A DNA stretch of 64,000 bases from Levilactobacillus suantsaii (GCF_004115745.1 NZ_QXIL01000005.1:62001-126000); one strand, 5' to 3'; positions 36,691 through 45,744 are shown, numbered from the stretch's first letter. Numbers and translations are program-made. Notes: a model not told the origin generated them from the sequence alone.

Positions 36691-37707
36691 ATGACACGGA
36701 AAGTAACGATTCGAGACCTGGCGCAAGCCGCAGGGGTCTCGGTAACGACGGTCTCACAGATTTTAAACGGAAAGGGTGAGCGGTTCAGCCTGGATACCCG
36801 GCGGCGGGTGCACCAACTCCAGGAAGAAATGAGCTATGTGCCGGACTTTAACGCCCGTAATTTGATTATGAAATCGGCGCAAACCCTGGGCGTCTTGGTC
36901 CCTAATTTGGGGAACCCGTTTTTTGGCATGTTTATTCGGGGGGTCCAAGCCGCTAGTCGTGAGCAGCACTTCATTCCGTTGGTTTTTGGGGCCGACCACG
37001 ACCCGAAATTGGAGAGCTACTACCTGCAAGAATTGATCAAACGAGCGGTCGATGGGTTGATTATTGCCAGTGCGTCAATCACTAGTGAAGCCATCGAGAC
37101 CATCCTCAAGAAAAACGGGATTCCGTACCTGTTGGTCGATCAAAATGGGGGGCCTAGTTTAGACTGGTTCCGAGTCGATGACCGACAAGGAGGCCAGGTT
37201 GCCGCCCAACATCTCTTGGATTTAGGACACCGGCAGATTGTGGTGGTCATGCCGGACCATCCGACACCGAACCTGGCGGAACGGTTGACGGGTTTTCGCC
37301 AGACATTGGCCACGGCCGGAATTTCCCTCGAAACGGATCAGGTGATTGCCACGCCAATGACTAAACTCGGGGGCTATCAAGCCACGGCTGCCGTGGTGGC
37401 ACAACATCCAAGTGCCGTTTTTGCCATCAACGATGAAACGGCATTGGGCTTGATTCGTGGCCTACACGAACGCGGCTTGAGTGTCCCGCACGACATGTCG
37501 GTCTTAGGCTACGATGATATCGATCTCGACGAATACGTGGTGCCGAAGCTCAGTAGTATCCATCAACCGGTAGTCACGATGGGGGAACAAGCCACGACGC
37601 TGTTGATCAATCGGATTCATAATCGACGGCAACCCGGGCAAAATGTGAATTTACCCGTGACGTTGCGGCGGCGTGAGAGCACGGCGCCCGTAAATCCAGC
37701 GAAATAG
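36691..37707 (+). CDS. rbsR: LacI-family repressor, probably of ribose utilisation (RbsR)
   Basis: The 338 residues begin with a LacI helix-turn-helix (RKVTIRDLAQAAGVSVTTVSQILNG, residues 3-27) and hinge helix. A periplasmic-binding-protein-like sensor domain follows (about 60-330), with LGVLVPNLGNPFFGMFIRG and a C-terminal YDDIDLDEYVVPKLSSI segment. The ribokinase gene follows immediately, and a 14-bp palindrome lies in front of it, so ribose is the most likely effector. A TATAAT (36657-36662) sits upstream without a good -35. GAGGAGGGCC precedes the ATG. Confidence 0.88.
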   Translation: MTRKVTIRDLAQAAGVSVTTVSQILNGKGERFSLDTRRRVHQLQEEMSYVPDFNARNLIMKSAQTLGVLVPNLGNPFFGMFIRGVQAASREQHFIPLVFGADHDPKLESYYLQELIKRAVDGLIIASASITSEAIETILKKNGIPYLLVDQNGGPSLDWFRVDDRQGGQVAAQHLLDLGHRQIVVVMPDHPTPNLAERLTGFRQTLATAGISLETDQVIATPMTKLGGYQATAAVVAQHPSAVFAINDETALGLIRGLHERGLSVPHDMSVLGYDDIDLDEYVVPKLSSIHQPVVTMGEQATTLLINRIHNRRQPGQNVNLPVTLRRRESTAPVNPAK

Positions 37708-37710
37708 GCC

Positions 37711-37739
37711 TTGTAAGCCTTTTCGAAGTATGGTAATCT
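37711..37739 (+). promoter_or_regulatory. Promoter of rbsK
   Basis: TTGTAA (37711-37716) and TAATCT (37734-37739) are 17 bases apart, beginning just after the rbsR stop. Confidence 0.5.
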
Positions 37740-37768
37740 TACGAGGAATGCTGTAGTGAGTTAGGTCA

Positions 37769-37782
37769 GTTTTACGTAAAAC
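37769..37782. promoter_or_regulatory. Palindromic operator before rbsK
   Basis: GTTTTACGTAAAAC is a perfect 14-bp palindrome with a central CG, the symmetry expected for a LacI-family operator. It lies about 25 bases downstream of the predicted transcription start, where bound RbsR would block elongation. Confidence 0.55.
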
Positions 37783-37824
37783 CTTTTACAAAATTTTGAG
37801 TCCTGATGGAGGAGTGATGGTCAG

Positions 37825-38745
37825 ATGACTAATCGTGTGACAGTTTTAGGGAGCTTGAACGTGGATACCACGTTACGGTTGGCGCGGATGCCCCAACCCG
37901 GAGAAACACTATTAACGGAAAACAAGACCAGTGCGGCTGGTGGTAAGGGCGCCAACCAAGCGGTCGCCGCGGCGCGGTCTGGCGCGCAGACTCGCTTTAT
38001 CGGTAAGGTCGGTAACGACGAAGCTGGTCGATTCATGGTGGAATCACTCACTGACGATCAGGTCGATACCAGTGCCATCATTACCGATGAAACGGTGGGG
38101 ACTGGCTCCGCCTTTATTCTGTTGGACGAAGCGGGACAAAACAGTATCCTGGTCTACGGAGGCGCCAACCAACAAGTGCAGGCCGCGGAAGTAGCCGCCG
38201 TAGAAGACGAAATCGCCCAGGCTGATTTCCTGATTACCCAATTTGAAACGCCTCAAGCTGCGACACTCAAGGCGTTTACGTTAGCCAAACAGCACGGCGT
38301 CACTACGATTCTGAATCCGGCTCCGGCCGCCACCATCGACCCGGCGATTCTGAAAGTGACGGACTTGGTCGTCCCGAACGAGACGGAAAGTGCGTCCTTG
38401 ACGGGAATTCCGGTGACGGACGTGGCGTCCATGGACGCCAACGCCAAGCGGTTTTTGGAGATGGGCGTCAAAAGTCTGATCATCACGGTCGGCAGTAAGG
38501 GGGCTTACTACGCGACCCCCGCAGGCTCCGGGTTCGTGCCGGCTTTTAAGGTCAAGGCTGTGGACACCACAGCGGCTGGGGATACTTTCATTGGGGCGTT
38601 GAGTTCCCAGTTGAAGCCAGATTTGAGTAATATCGAAACAGCACTAACGTACGCTCAACGCGCTAGTTCGCTGACCGTACAGGGCCTGGGGGCAATGCCG
38701 TCGATTCCGACCTACGCACAGGTCCAAGCGGCCAGCCAAGCTTAA
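37825..38745 (+). CDS. rbsK: Ribokinase
   Basis: RbsK phosphorylates ribose to ribose 5-phosphate. The 306-residue PfkB-type kinase has GSLNVDTTLRLARMPQPGETL at the start and GGKGANQAVAAARSGA (about 37-52). The catalytic motif is DTTAAGDTFIGAL (about 247-259). A GGAGGAG element precedes the ATG. No rbsD or ribose transporter genes are adjacent here. Its product and that of the nearby prs and transketolase genes meet in pentose phosphate metabolism. Confidence 0.94.
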   Translation: MTNRVTVLGSLNVDTTLRLARMPQPGETLLTENKTSAAGGKGANQAVAAARSGAQTRFIGKVGNDEAGRFMVESLTDDQVDTSAIITDETVGTGSAFILLDEAGQNSILVYGGANQQVQAAEVAAVEDEIAQADFLITQFETPQAATLKAFTLAKQHGVTTILNPAPAATIDPAILKVTDLVVPNETESASLTGIPVTDVASMDANAKRFLEMGVKSLIITVGSKGAYYATPAGSGFVPAFKVKAVDTTAAGDTFIGALSSQLKPDLSNIETALTYAQRASSLTVQGLGAMPSIPTYAQVQAASQA

Positions 38746-38770
38746 TAACTCACTAAAATTTTAATGGATC

Positions 38771-38803
38771 GGCCTCACCGTGGAAGTAGCGGTGGGGCCT
38801 TTT
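38771..38803 (+). terminator. Terminator of rbsK
   Basis: GGCCTCACCG (38771-38780) pairs with CGGTGGGGCC (38790-38799) with one G-T pair, then TTTT. Confidence 0.88.
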
Positions 38804-39100
38804 GTGGATTCTGAGAAAATACGCGGATGGTCAACTCGGGGGGGGGGGGGATTTGACGAGAAAAACTCCAGTTGTTTGAAATTGGTATAGGAGCGGCATA
38901 TGAACCAATTTGCGAATTATTTCCCTAAAAACACTGATAAAATAACTTTTATGCGAAGGCTTGACTTTTTTAAATTAAATTGGTATAGTTAGGAAAGTCG
39001 ATGGATAACGTCGATTTTACCGGTAGAATTAACGTTTAACGTCCTGACCTAAATTCGATGACCGCAAATGGTCTGGTTAATCAAAGTGAGGTTTTATGAG
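38804..39100 (+). other. Intergenic leader with G13 tract and hairpin before transketolase
   Basis: This 297-base gap holds a run of 13 G (38838-38850), an 8-bp inverted repeat AAATTGGT/ACCAATTT (38879-38886 and 38904-38911), a 30-codon frame at 38900-38992 with GGAG before its ATG, and the transketolase promoter at 38961-38989. The short frame overlaps that promoter and has no recognisable product, so I do not annotate it as a gene. The 12-base string AAATTGGTATAG occurs twice (38879 and 38977). Confidence 0.6.
38961..38989 (+). promoter_or_regulatory. Promoter of transketolase
   Basis: TTGACT (38961-38966) and TATAGT (38984-38989) with a 17-base AT-rich spacer, one of the best promoter matches in the window. 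Confidence 0.75.
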
Positions 39101-41125
39101 ATGTTAAATGAAAAAGTAGTCGCACAATCAGCAAGTTTTGATGCAACGGACACCCAAGCCGTGACGGCGGTCCGGATGCTCAGCATGGATATGATTTCCC
39201 GGGCCCGCTCTGGGCACCCGGGCTTGCCCTTGGGCGCGGCCCCGATGGCCTATGTGTTGTTCTCACGGCATCTTCGGGTTGACCCGTCATTTCCCCAGTG
39301 GTTCAATCGCGACCGGTTCGTTTTGTCGGCCGGTCATGGTTCTGCGATGTTGTATAGTCTTTTACATCTGAGTGGGTTTGCGGTCTCCCGGAACGATTTG
39401 ATGCACTTTCGGCAACTGGGCAGTAAGACGCCGGGGCATCCTGAAGTGGGGGTAACCCCCGGCGTCGACGCCACGACTGGGCCGTTGGGCCAGGGCGTAG
39501 GGATGGCCGTGGGCATGGCGATGGCTGAAAGTCACTTGGCCGCGACCTATAACCGGACTAATTACGCTATCGTGGACCATTATACTTACGCGTTGTGTGG
39601 CGACGGCGATCTGATGGAAGGAGTCGCGGCTGAAGCGGCCAGTTTAGCTGGCCAACTGAAATTGAATAAATTGATTGTTCTGTACGATTCCAACGATGTG
39701 TCGTTAGACGGGCCGTTAGCGAATGCCTGTCACGATAACGTGGGTCAACGGTTCATGAGCTACGGCTGGAATTATTTACGGGTCACAGACGGTAACGACT
39801 TACAGGCCATTGACGCCGCCATTAATGCGGCCAAGGATAATCAAAATGGGCCGACTTTGATCGAAGTCAAGACTCAGATTGGGGCCGGTAGTCCCCACGC
39901 AGGTACGAACCAGGTGCATGGGGCGCCACTAAGTGCGGCTGACTTGGCCACTACTCGCCAATTTTACGAGTGGGAAAATGATCCCTTTACGGTCCCGGTG
40001 CGGGTTCACGACCGGTTCATGAGTACCATTAAAGCCCGGGGGTGGGCCAGTCACCAGGAATGGTCGAATTTAGTCGCCCATTATTCGGCGGGGCACCCGC
40101 AATTGGCGGCGCAGTTTGCGCAGGGAGTTAGTCAAACGGTGCCGAAAGGCCTACGGGACCAGTTGCCAACGTACTATAAAAAAGACCAGCTAGCCTCGCG
40201 AGCCAGTGGGCACGAGATTTTACAGCGTCTCAGTGCCGTTTGTCCTAATCTTTGGGGCGGCTCAGCAGACCTCTTTAGTTCCAATAAAACCAATGTGGCC
40301 GATACAGAACGGTTTAGTGCGACGAATCGTAGTGGCAAGAATCTATGGTTTGGAATCCGGGAGTTTGCGGAAGCCGCGGCGATGAATGGCATCGCCCTAC
40401 ACGGGGGCACCCGAGTATACGGGTCCACGTTCTTCGTCTTCTCCGACTACATGAAGGCTGCTATTCGTTTGGCAGCGTTGCAAAAACTACCCGTGATTTA
40501 CGTGTTTACCCATGATTCGTTAGCGGTAGGTGAAGATGGGCCGACCCACGAACCAGTCGAACAATTAGCAGCGTTACGGTCGATTCCGGGACTTACGGTC
40601 TATCGACCGGCTGACGGCAACGAAACGGCTGCGGCGTGGCTGGCAGCGCTCCAGGCAACGGATCATCCGACGGCTTTGGTCTTAACGCGCCAAGGGCTGC
40701 CAACGTTGCCAAAACCCGCCCAACGGGTTCACAGTGGTGTGAAACGGGGAGGCTACGTGGTGGCCGATGCGCAAAATACCGCGGAAGGGATTCTCCTGGC
40801 TTCGGGTTCCGAAGTCCAAATCGCTTTGACCGCCCAAAAACAGCTATTGGCGCAGGGGCATGACGTGCGGGTCGTATCCCTCCCGAGTTTTGAAGTCTTC
40901 AATCGCCAATCGGTTGAGTACCGCGAAAGGGTTTTGCCCCGGCGTTTACGCCGGCGGGTGGCCATCGAAATGGCGAGTGGTTTTGGTTGGTGCCAATATA
41001 CGGGCTTGGATGGGTCCGTTGTCTCGCAGGATCGGTTTGGGGCCAGCGGCAATGGTGAACAGGTGATTGCCATGGCGGGATTCACGCCAGAACGGGTCGT
41101 CCAGACTTACTTAGCGCTCGACTAG
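39101..41125 (+). CDS. tkt: Transketolase
   Basis: This thiamine-diphosphate enzyme moves two-carbon units between pentose and other sugar phosphates. The 674 residues carry [18 protein letters not shown] (about 36-53), [20 protein letters not shown] (about 114-133), the TPP/Mg motif [17 protein letters not shown] (about 166-182), and the pyrimidine-domain [17 protein letters not shown] and [21 protein letters not shown]. The ATG at 39101 has GTGAGG nine bases upstream, giving a family-like start; an in-frame ATG at 39068 adds 11 unlikely residues. It may take part in ribose use together with rbsK. Confidence 0.94.
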   Translation: MLNEKVVAQSASFDATDTQAVTAVRMLSMDMISRARSGHPGLPLGAAPMAYVLFSRHLRVDPSFPQWFNRDRFVLSAGHGSAMLYSLLHLSGFAVSRNDLMHFRQLGSKTPGHPEVGVTPGVDATTGPLGQGVGMAVGMAMAESHLAATYNRTNYAIVDHYTYALCGDGDLMEGVAAEAASLAGQLKLNKLIVLYDSNDVSLDGPLANACHDNVGQRFMSYGWNYLRVTDGNDLQAIDAAINAAKDNQNGPTLIEVKTQIGAGSPHAGTNQVHGAPLSAADLATTRQFYEWENDPFTVPVRVHDRFMSTIKARGWASHQEWSNLVAHYSAGHPQLAAQFAQGVSQTVPKGLRDQLPTYYKKDQLASRASGHEILQRLSAVCPNLWGGSADLFSSNKTNVADTERFSATNRSGKNLWFGIREFAEAAAMNGIALHGGTRVYGSTFFVFSDYMKAAIRLAALQKLPVIYVFTHDSLAVGEDGPTHEPVEQLAALRSIPGLTVYRPADGNETAAAWLAALQATDHPTALVLTRQGLPTLPKPAQRVHSGVKRGGYVVADAQNTAEGILLASGSEVQIALTAQKQLLAQGHDVRVVSLPSFEVFNRQSVEYRERVLPRRLRRRVAIEMASGFGWCQYTGLDGSVVSQDRFGASGNGEQVIAMAGFTPERVVQTYLALD

Positions 41126-41158
41126 ATTGGGGGATGCGTTCGTCGTGTCAAAACGGAC

Positions 41159-41187
41159 TGGTCAGACCTCTAAATTCTTGGTATATT
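41159..41187 (+). promoter_or_regulatory. Promoter of the NlpC/P60 gene
   Basis: TGGTCA (41159-41164) and TATATT (41182-41187) are 17 bases apart, 29 bases before the start codon. Confidence 0.5.
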
Positions 41188-41215
41188 GAAGACAAACGGA
41201 TTTGGAGGCGGTTTT

Positions 41216-42106
41216 ATGGAGATTCGACGAGTGAAAGTACCGACAGCTTTGGTCTGGGCGAAACCGGTACAGCCCCAGACGTTAACCCAAGCCCTGCTAG
41301 CAGGGCAAGTGGCCCCGTGGCTAGCCCAGTTAAGTTTGGTTGACCAGGAACAATTGGCTGATCAGCAGGCCGTGGTGACCGAAGTCTTGTTCAACGACCA
41401 GGTCGTGTTGGATCAGATCCAAGATGGATGGGCCCACGTTTTTGTTCAACGGCAGACGAATCGCCTTTCCCGTCGCGGGTATCCGGGATGGTTGCCCCTC
41501 AGTCAACTGACCGATGCGGACCAGGAACTCGCTTACCCAACAACGACGGTACGCTTGGTCCAACCCGCAACGGTATTCACCACGACCGACCAGCAAATCC
41601 GCTTGACCTTACCCATGGGGACGATTTTGACCACGACGGGACAGGACAGCGACCGAATTCAGGTCGTCACGCCGTTAGGTTCAGGCAGTATCGCCGCGCA
41701 AGCAGCACACTTGACCATTGCCGGTGGCGATGATGGCGCCCGGTTGTTGGCTTTAAGTCGGCAGCTCTTAGGAACGCCTTATCTGTGGGGCGGGCTGACA
41801 CCGCAGGGCGTGGACTGCTCCGGGTTGGCCTACAGCGTGCACCGGACGTTAGGATACCGCATTCCGCGGGATGCCCAGGACCAATTTACGGCGGGGTATC
41901 CCATCGCTCCTGAGGCTTTACGTCCCGGTGATTTGATCTTCTTTGCAACCGACCACGGTACGGGGCACGTGCACCATGTCGGTCTCTACGCCGGCCAAGG
42001 TCAAATGTTACACGCCCCACGACCTGGACAAACGGTCGCCCAAACGCCACTGACTACCGCGCCCTTTGCGGCAGAATATGCCGGTGCCCGGCGGTTCTGG
42101 CAATAA
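41216..42106 (+). CDS. NlpC/P60 cysteine peptidase without signal peptide (YkfC-like)
   Basis: The 296-residue protein has an N-terminal pair of SH3-like regions (about 1-170) and a C-terminal NlpC/P60 domain. The catalytic Cys is C201 in GVDCSGLAYSVH, with His in GHVHHVGLYAGQG and the PGDLIFF motif between. No signal peptide or membrane helix is visible, so it probably acts in the cytoplasm. It resembles YkfC, which cleaves the gamma-D-Glu to diamino acid bond of imported murein peptides. The ATG at 41216 follows TTTGGAGG. It would fit a murein-recycling role with OppA and MurQ nearby. Confidence 0.85.
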   Translation: MEIRRVKVPTALVWAKPVQPQTLTQALLAGQVAPWLAQLSLVDQEQLADQQAVVTEVLFNDQVVLDQIQDGWAHVFVQRQTNRLSRRGYPGWLPLSQLTDADQELAYPTTTVRLVQPATVFTTTDQQIRLTLPMGTILTTTGQDSDRIQVVTPLGSGSIAAQAAHLTIAGGDDGARLLALSRQLLGTPYLWGGLTPQGVDCSGLAYSVHRTLGYRIPRDAQDQFTAGYPIAPEALRPGDLIFFATDHGTGHVHHVGLYAGQGQMLHAPRPGQTVAQTPLTTAPFAAEYAGARRFWQ

Positions 42107-42211
42107 TCCTGAAGAATCTCCTAAGGCCCCGGTATTTCGGTCTTCTTCGCCGATTGGCATGCTATACTATTAGTGGAGTCGACGAAACTTGCGAAAGAAG
42201 AGGACGATTTT

Positions 42212-43252
42212 ATGAAATTAAAACGAATCTTAGTCGGGCTGGCCGTCGTCAGCGCGACCTTAGCCGCGGGGAGCCTAAGCCTCACCAGTCACGCCGATAC
42301 GACCGGAACGACAACGAGCAGCTCGGTTGAAAGCGACCAGAGTTCTACCAGTAGTGATAGTGGCAGCACGGTCCAGACGAAGGCCTTGTCGAAAGCTTAT
42401 GCCGTCTATGGTGCTGGCTTAGCCAGTGAGGATAAGGACAAGGTTAGTTCAGCCTTAGGGGTGAAGTCCAACTACACCAGTTTGACCGCCACGGGGAGTG
42501 ACTACGCCAAGTATCTGAATTCAGCCGGTACCACGGATGCCAGCATGATTAGTTCTGTTGCCCTAGCGCCTGCTGATCCGGGATCGGGTGTGAAGGTCAA
42601 TATCGTGAAGTATGATGGTCAAAACAATATTACTCAAGTCAAATCGCAACAATACGCCATGGTCGCCACTATGGCGGGGGTCAAAGACGTCATCATCACG
42701 GTTACGGCGGATAAGTCTGTTTCCGGGGAATCGGCGTTGACCGGAGTCTATAAAGCTTTGGCTGCGGACGGCTTGACGCTCAACTCGGCTAACACTCAAG
42801 CTGCTAATAGCGTCTTAGATGCGACCCAACCCGCGATCAATTCCAATAGTGATAACAAGAAGTATCCGGGTAAGCTGATGGCAGCGGTAGGGTCGGTTTC
42901 ATCAGACCTTGCGCAACAACGGCAGAAGGGCGACAAACTCGCCACGAAGGCCGATATCGAAGCAATGCTGAAAAAGGCGTTATCGAAACAGGGCGTCTCG
43001 AGCCAAACTACCCAGACGCAGATCAACAACATCTCGGTGGCCTTAAGTAAGGTCCAAAAGGCCCCCGTGTCGACTAGTAAATCGTATGTCACCAACGTCA
43101 AGACCGTGGCGAATAACCTTGCTAATAGTATTGGGGACAAGATGGCAAGCGTGAAAGACTTTGCCAACAGTGCCGATGCGAAGAAAGCCGAAAACTTTCT
43201 CGTGCGTATCTGGCATCAAGTTGTCAGCTTCTTCCAGGGACTATTTAGTTAG
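42212..43252 (+). CDS. Secreted DUF1002 family protein
   Basis: This is a predicted exported protein of 346 residues from the ATG at 42212. It has a signal peptide of about 29 residues ending SHA before DTTG, a Ser/Thr-rich low-complexity stretch, and then the DUF1002 domain with VYGAGLASEDKDKVSSALGV and Lys/Ala/Gln-rich helices. It ends in a hydrophobic amphipathic WHQVVSFFQGLF segment. Function unknown. AGAAGAGG precedes the start; a TATACT at 42163-42168 could be its -10 but lacks a clear -35. Confidence 0.82.
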   Translation: MKLKRILVGLAVVSATLAAGSLSLTSHADTTGTTTSSSVESDQSSTSSDSGSTVQTKALSKAYAVYGAGLASEDKDKVSSALGVKSNYTSLTATGSDYAKYLNSAGTTDASMISSVALAPADPGSGVKVNIVKYDGQNNITQVKSQQYAMVATMAGVKDVIITVTADKSVSGESALTGVYKALAADGLTLNSANTQAANSVLDATQPAINSNSDNKKYPGKLMAAVGSVSSDLAQQRQKGDKLATKADIEAMLKKALSKQGVSSQTTQTQINNISVALSKVQKAPVSTSKSYVTNVKTVANNLANSIGDKMASVKDFANSADAKKAENFLVRIWHQVVSFFQGLFS

Positions 43253-43266
43253 ATATTAAACAAATT

Positions 43267-43290
43267 AACGGGCGAATGGCCCGTTTTTTT
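43267..43290 (+). terminator. Terminator of the DUF1002 gene
   Basis: AACGGGC and GCCCGTT pair around a 5-nt loop with TTTTTTT behind. Confidence 0.92.
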
Positions 43291-43717
43291 GTGTTCCAAT
43301 TTAAATTTCACAAAGTCGGCGTGGGATTAGATATTGTAATCTACAAAAAGCGGCCTGGCAATTTTATTGTAGGGTACAATTAGTTGTGAATTTATCGCGA
43401 AAAAAAGTTGTTGAAAAGCCGGCAAATTAAAGCTTGTATACGGAAAAAGAACTAACGTTTGCTTTAAGCCTAAGGGGAAGCTTGTTAGACTGGGATTGTA
43501 GCGCGATTTTAATTAATGAAACCGTTTTAAACGAACGTCAGTTCCGTAAGAAAAATCTGTTAACGTTTTCTTAATAATTCACAAGGAATCTGCCGAAGCT
43601 GTGGTAAGATAAATTTGTAATTCGTATTTAGTATGAACCAACGAGGACGGTTGTAAGTTGACCGGCCGTGGGGGAAGCAGTTAGTCAGATTGAGAAATGA
43701 AGGACGTGTGTGTAAAG
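43291..43717 (+). other. Long AT-rich leader of the LysM-NlpC/P60 gene
   Basis: The 427-base gap contains no gene that I can support. It is more AT-rich than its surroundings. Two cre-like sequences are present: TGAAACCGTTTTAA (43517-43530, 13 of 14 consensus positions) and TGTTAACGTTTTCT (43558-43571, 12 of 14). A -10-like TAAGAT lies at 43605-43610. I could not place a convincing -35 for it. Confidence 0.5.
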
Positions 43718-45373
43718 ATGAGTACAGAGCAACGAAAAACGAAAGTCGCAGTTGGCGTTGTTGGCGCTCTCGGTGTTTTAGCCGCCGGCGCACAAATGAC
43801 CGCCAGTGCCGATAGTGTTCAAGTTCAAGCGGGCGATACCGTTTGGGGATTATCCCAGAAATATGGCGTTTCAATCAAGACGCTGGAGCAACAGAATTCA
43901 CTAGATAGCAACACCCACTTGATCTTTGTGGGTCAGCGCTTGCAGGTGAACAAGGCGACCACGAAAGTAACCTATACCGTAAAGTCGGGGGATACCTTGT
44001 GGGATTTGGCGCAACACTACCACCTGTCGGTCGCCCAGCTTCAAAAGGCGAACCATCTGACGGGCTCAGCGTTAAGTGTTGGCCAGAAACTAGTCATTCC
44101 GAGTGCTACGAAGACGGCTAAGACTAGCACCAGTCAAAAGTCAACAACAACGACTACACCATCAACAACTAGTCAACAGACGCAAAAGGCCAGTGCCTTT
44201 CAAGCCCAGATCTTAGCCCAGCAGCAAGCTGCGGCTAGTCAGCAACAACAACGACAATCATCGACTTCGACGACATCGTCCTCAACCCAAAGCAGTAGTT
44301 CAGTGGCTCCGGCGGCTTCATCAACGATCACCGCTAATAGTCAGTCGACGGCAACGTCAAAGGCGGCCACAACTAGCAGCAGCCAAGTTAAGACGCAATC
44401 AGGTCAAACGAAGACGTCGAGTGCCAATGAACAATCGAGCCAAGCGGCGACGTCTAACACTAATGCGACCTTAGCGCATACGCGGGCAGCCTCGACGTCA
44501 TCATCATCGGCGACAACAACGGCTAAATCAGGTATCCAAGCTGCCTCAGCCAGCGTTTCGACGCCAGCGGCAACGACTTCAACGTCATCCGCTTCAACCC
44601 AAACGAGCAGTTCATCGTCAGCTGCTAAGCAATCACGGTCGGCTCAGAGTCAAGCGACGCAACCTACCAGTTCGTCAACAAGTGTGGCGTCAAGCCAATC
44701 TTCAGTAGCAACGTCACAACCGATTAAGGCGTCGCAATCGGTATCCTCGACTCGTCAAGCGGCGACGAGCACTTCCAAAGCCGCCACGACCAAGCGGTCG
44801 ACTTTCAAAGTGACGACAGCCCGGTCGGCTAGCTCCAGTCAAGCAACCAGTACTAAGCAATCAACGGCTGCGGCAACAGTGACGAGTAGTAGCAGTTCAG
44901 CGGCCAAACAGACAACGCAAACGGCAACGAGCAGTAGCAGTAGTAGTAGCCAAGCCGCAACGGCCTCTAGCAGTAGCAGTACGACGAGTAAAAAATCCAC
45001 GTCTAACTTAACTAGTGGTTCTGTGACCAGTCTGGCATTGAAGCTGGCTTCCGCCAATATTCCGTATGTTTGGGGTGGTGCTTCGCTCAGCGGGATGGAC
45101 TGCTCTGGCTTGGTCGCTTACGTCTACCTACACGCGGAGGGCATCAGCTTGCCGCATAATACGGTGGCCCAAGAGAGCTACGTCTCAACGCACTCGGTGG
45201 CTAAAGCTCAACCCGGGGATATTCTCTTCTGGGGGAGCCACGGGGCAACTTATCATGACGCCATTTACTTAGGGAACAATGAATTCGTGGCGGCACCAGA
45301 ACCCGGTGAAAATGTGTCTGTACAGACTATCAGCAAGTACTTTATGCCGTCATTTGCTGGGACGGTCAAATAA
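43718..45373 (+). CDS. Secreted LysM and NlpC/P60 peptidoglycan hydrolase
   Basis: This wall hydrolase is expected to cleave peptide bonds in peptidoglycan during growth or cell separation. The 551 residues begin with a signal peptide (about 1-32). Two LysM domains (about 33-76 and 83-128) follow, then a very long Ser/Thr/Ala/Gln low-complexity linker (about 130-435). The C-terminal NlpC/P60 domain has C462 in GMDCSGLVAYVYLH, PGDILFWG, and HDAIYLGN with the catalytic His. The start is taken as ATG 43718; an ATG at 43697 is in frame and would only lengthen the signal peptide. Confidence 0.92.
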   Translation: MSTEQRKTKVAVGVVGALGVLAAGAQMTASADSVQVQAGDTVWGLSQKYGVSIKTLEQQNSLDSNTHLIFVGQRLQVNKATTKVTYTVKSGDTLWDLAQHYHLSVAQLQKANHLTGSALSVGQKLVIPSATKTAKTSTSQKSTTTTTPSTTSQQTQKASAFQAQILAQQQAAASQQQQRQSSTSTTSSSTQSSSSVAPAASSTITANSQSTATSKAATTSSSQVKTQSGQTKTSSANEQSSQAATSNTNATLAHTRAASTSSSSATTTAKSGIQAASASVSTPAATTSTSSASTQTSSSSSAAKQSRSAQSQATQPTSSSTSVASSQSSVATSQPIKASQSVSSTRQAATSTSKAATTKRSTFKVTTARSASSSQATSTKQSTAAATVTSSSSSAAKQTTQTATSSSSSSSQAATASSSSSTTSKKSTSNLTSGSVTSLALKLASANIPYVWGGASLSGMDCSGLVAYVYLHAEGISLPHNTVAQESYVSTHSVAKAQPGDILFWGSHGATYHDAIYLGNNEFVAAPEPGENVSVQTISKYFMPSFAGTVK

Positions 45374-45399
45374 AAGTGGGAAGTTTTCCCGGTTGGCTC

Positions 45400-45432
45400 T
45401 GACCAACTCAAGGAAAGTGGCCAGTTTTTTTA
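45400..45432 (+). terminator. Terminator of the LysM-NlpC/P60 gene
   Basis: CTGACCA and TGGCCAG form a stem with one A-C mismatch, followed by TTTTTTT. An alternative GTTGG/CCAAC hairpin overlaps the left side. Confidence 0.7.
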
Positions 45433-45441
45433 AGATTTTCG

Positions 45442-45470
45442 TTAACAAATCCGCCCCCGCGTGGTATTAT
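45442..45470 (+). promoter_or_regulatory. Promoter of the small orphan gene
   Basis: TTAACA (45442-45447) and TATTAT (45465-45470) with a 17-base spacer. Confidence 0.65.
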
Positions 45471-45537
45471 TCTCCAGTAGTCATTTCGTGGTTATTGAAG
45501 ACTTAATATTCTGATGGAAAAGGAGTTGTTGAAAGTT

Positions 45538-45744
45538 ATGAGTAATCGGACGGAGATTTTAGCAGAGTATCGTCAAGCAAATTCACAGTTGGCGACGTTA
45601 AAGAAAAAGGAATCTGTTGGGGTCCAATCAGGTTCAGGGACGGTCAAAATCGAACCGCGCTATGGCGAAGAGATGACCTACCTGACGAATAAATGTGCTC
45701 AGCTGGATATGATTCTTGAGGCCATGGCAGCTTCAGAAGACTAG
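45538..45744 (+). CDS. Small soluble protein of unknown function
   Basis: I do not recognise the family. The 68-residue product (MSNRTEILAEYRQANSQLAT...) is hydrophilic, predicted mostly helical with a short Gly/Ser-rich middle (QSGSGTVKIEPRYGEE), and ends in an acidic SED. The start is probably the ATG at 45538, with AAGGAG 12 bases upstream; an in-frame ATG at 45514 would include that site. It is a monocistronic unit with its own promoter and a strong palindromic terminator. Confidence 0.75.
   Translation: MSNRTEILAEYRQANSQLATLKKKESVGVQSGSGTVKIEPRYGEEMTYLTNKCAQLDMILEAMAASED

Noticed and set aside
44150-45010. Repetitive Ser/Thr-rich coding sequence that looks like a DNA repeat array
   Set aside because: The period is irregular and it encodes the low-complexity linker of the LysM-NlpC/P60 hydrolase; it is not a CRISPR or tandem repeat locus.
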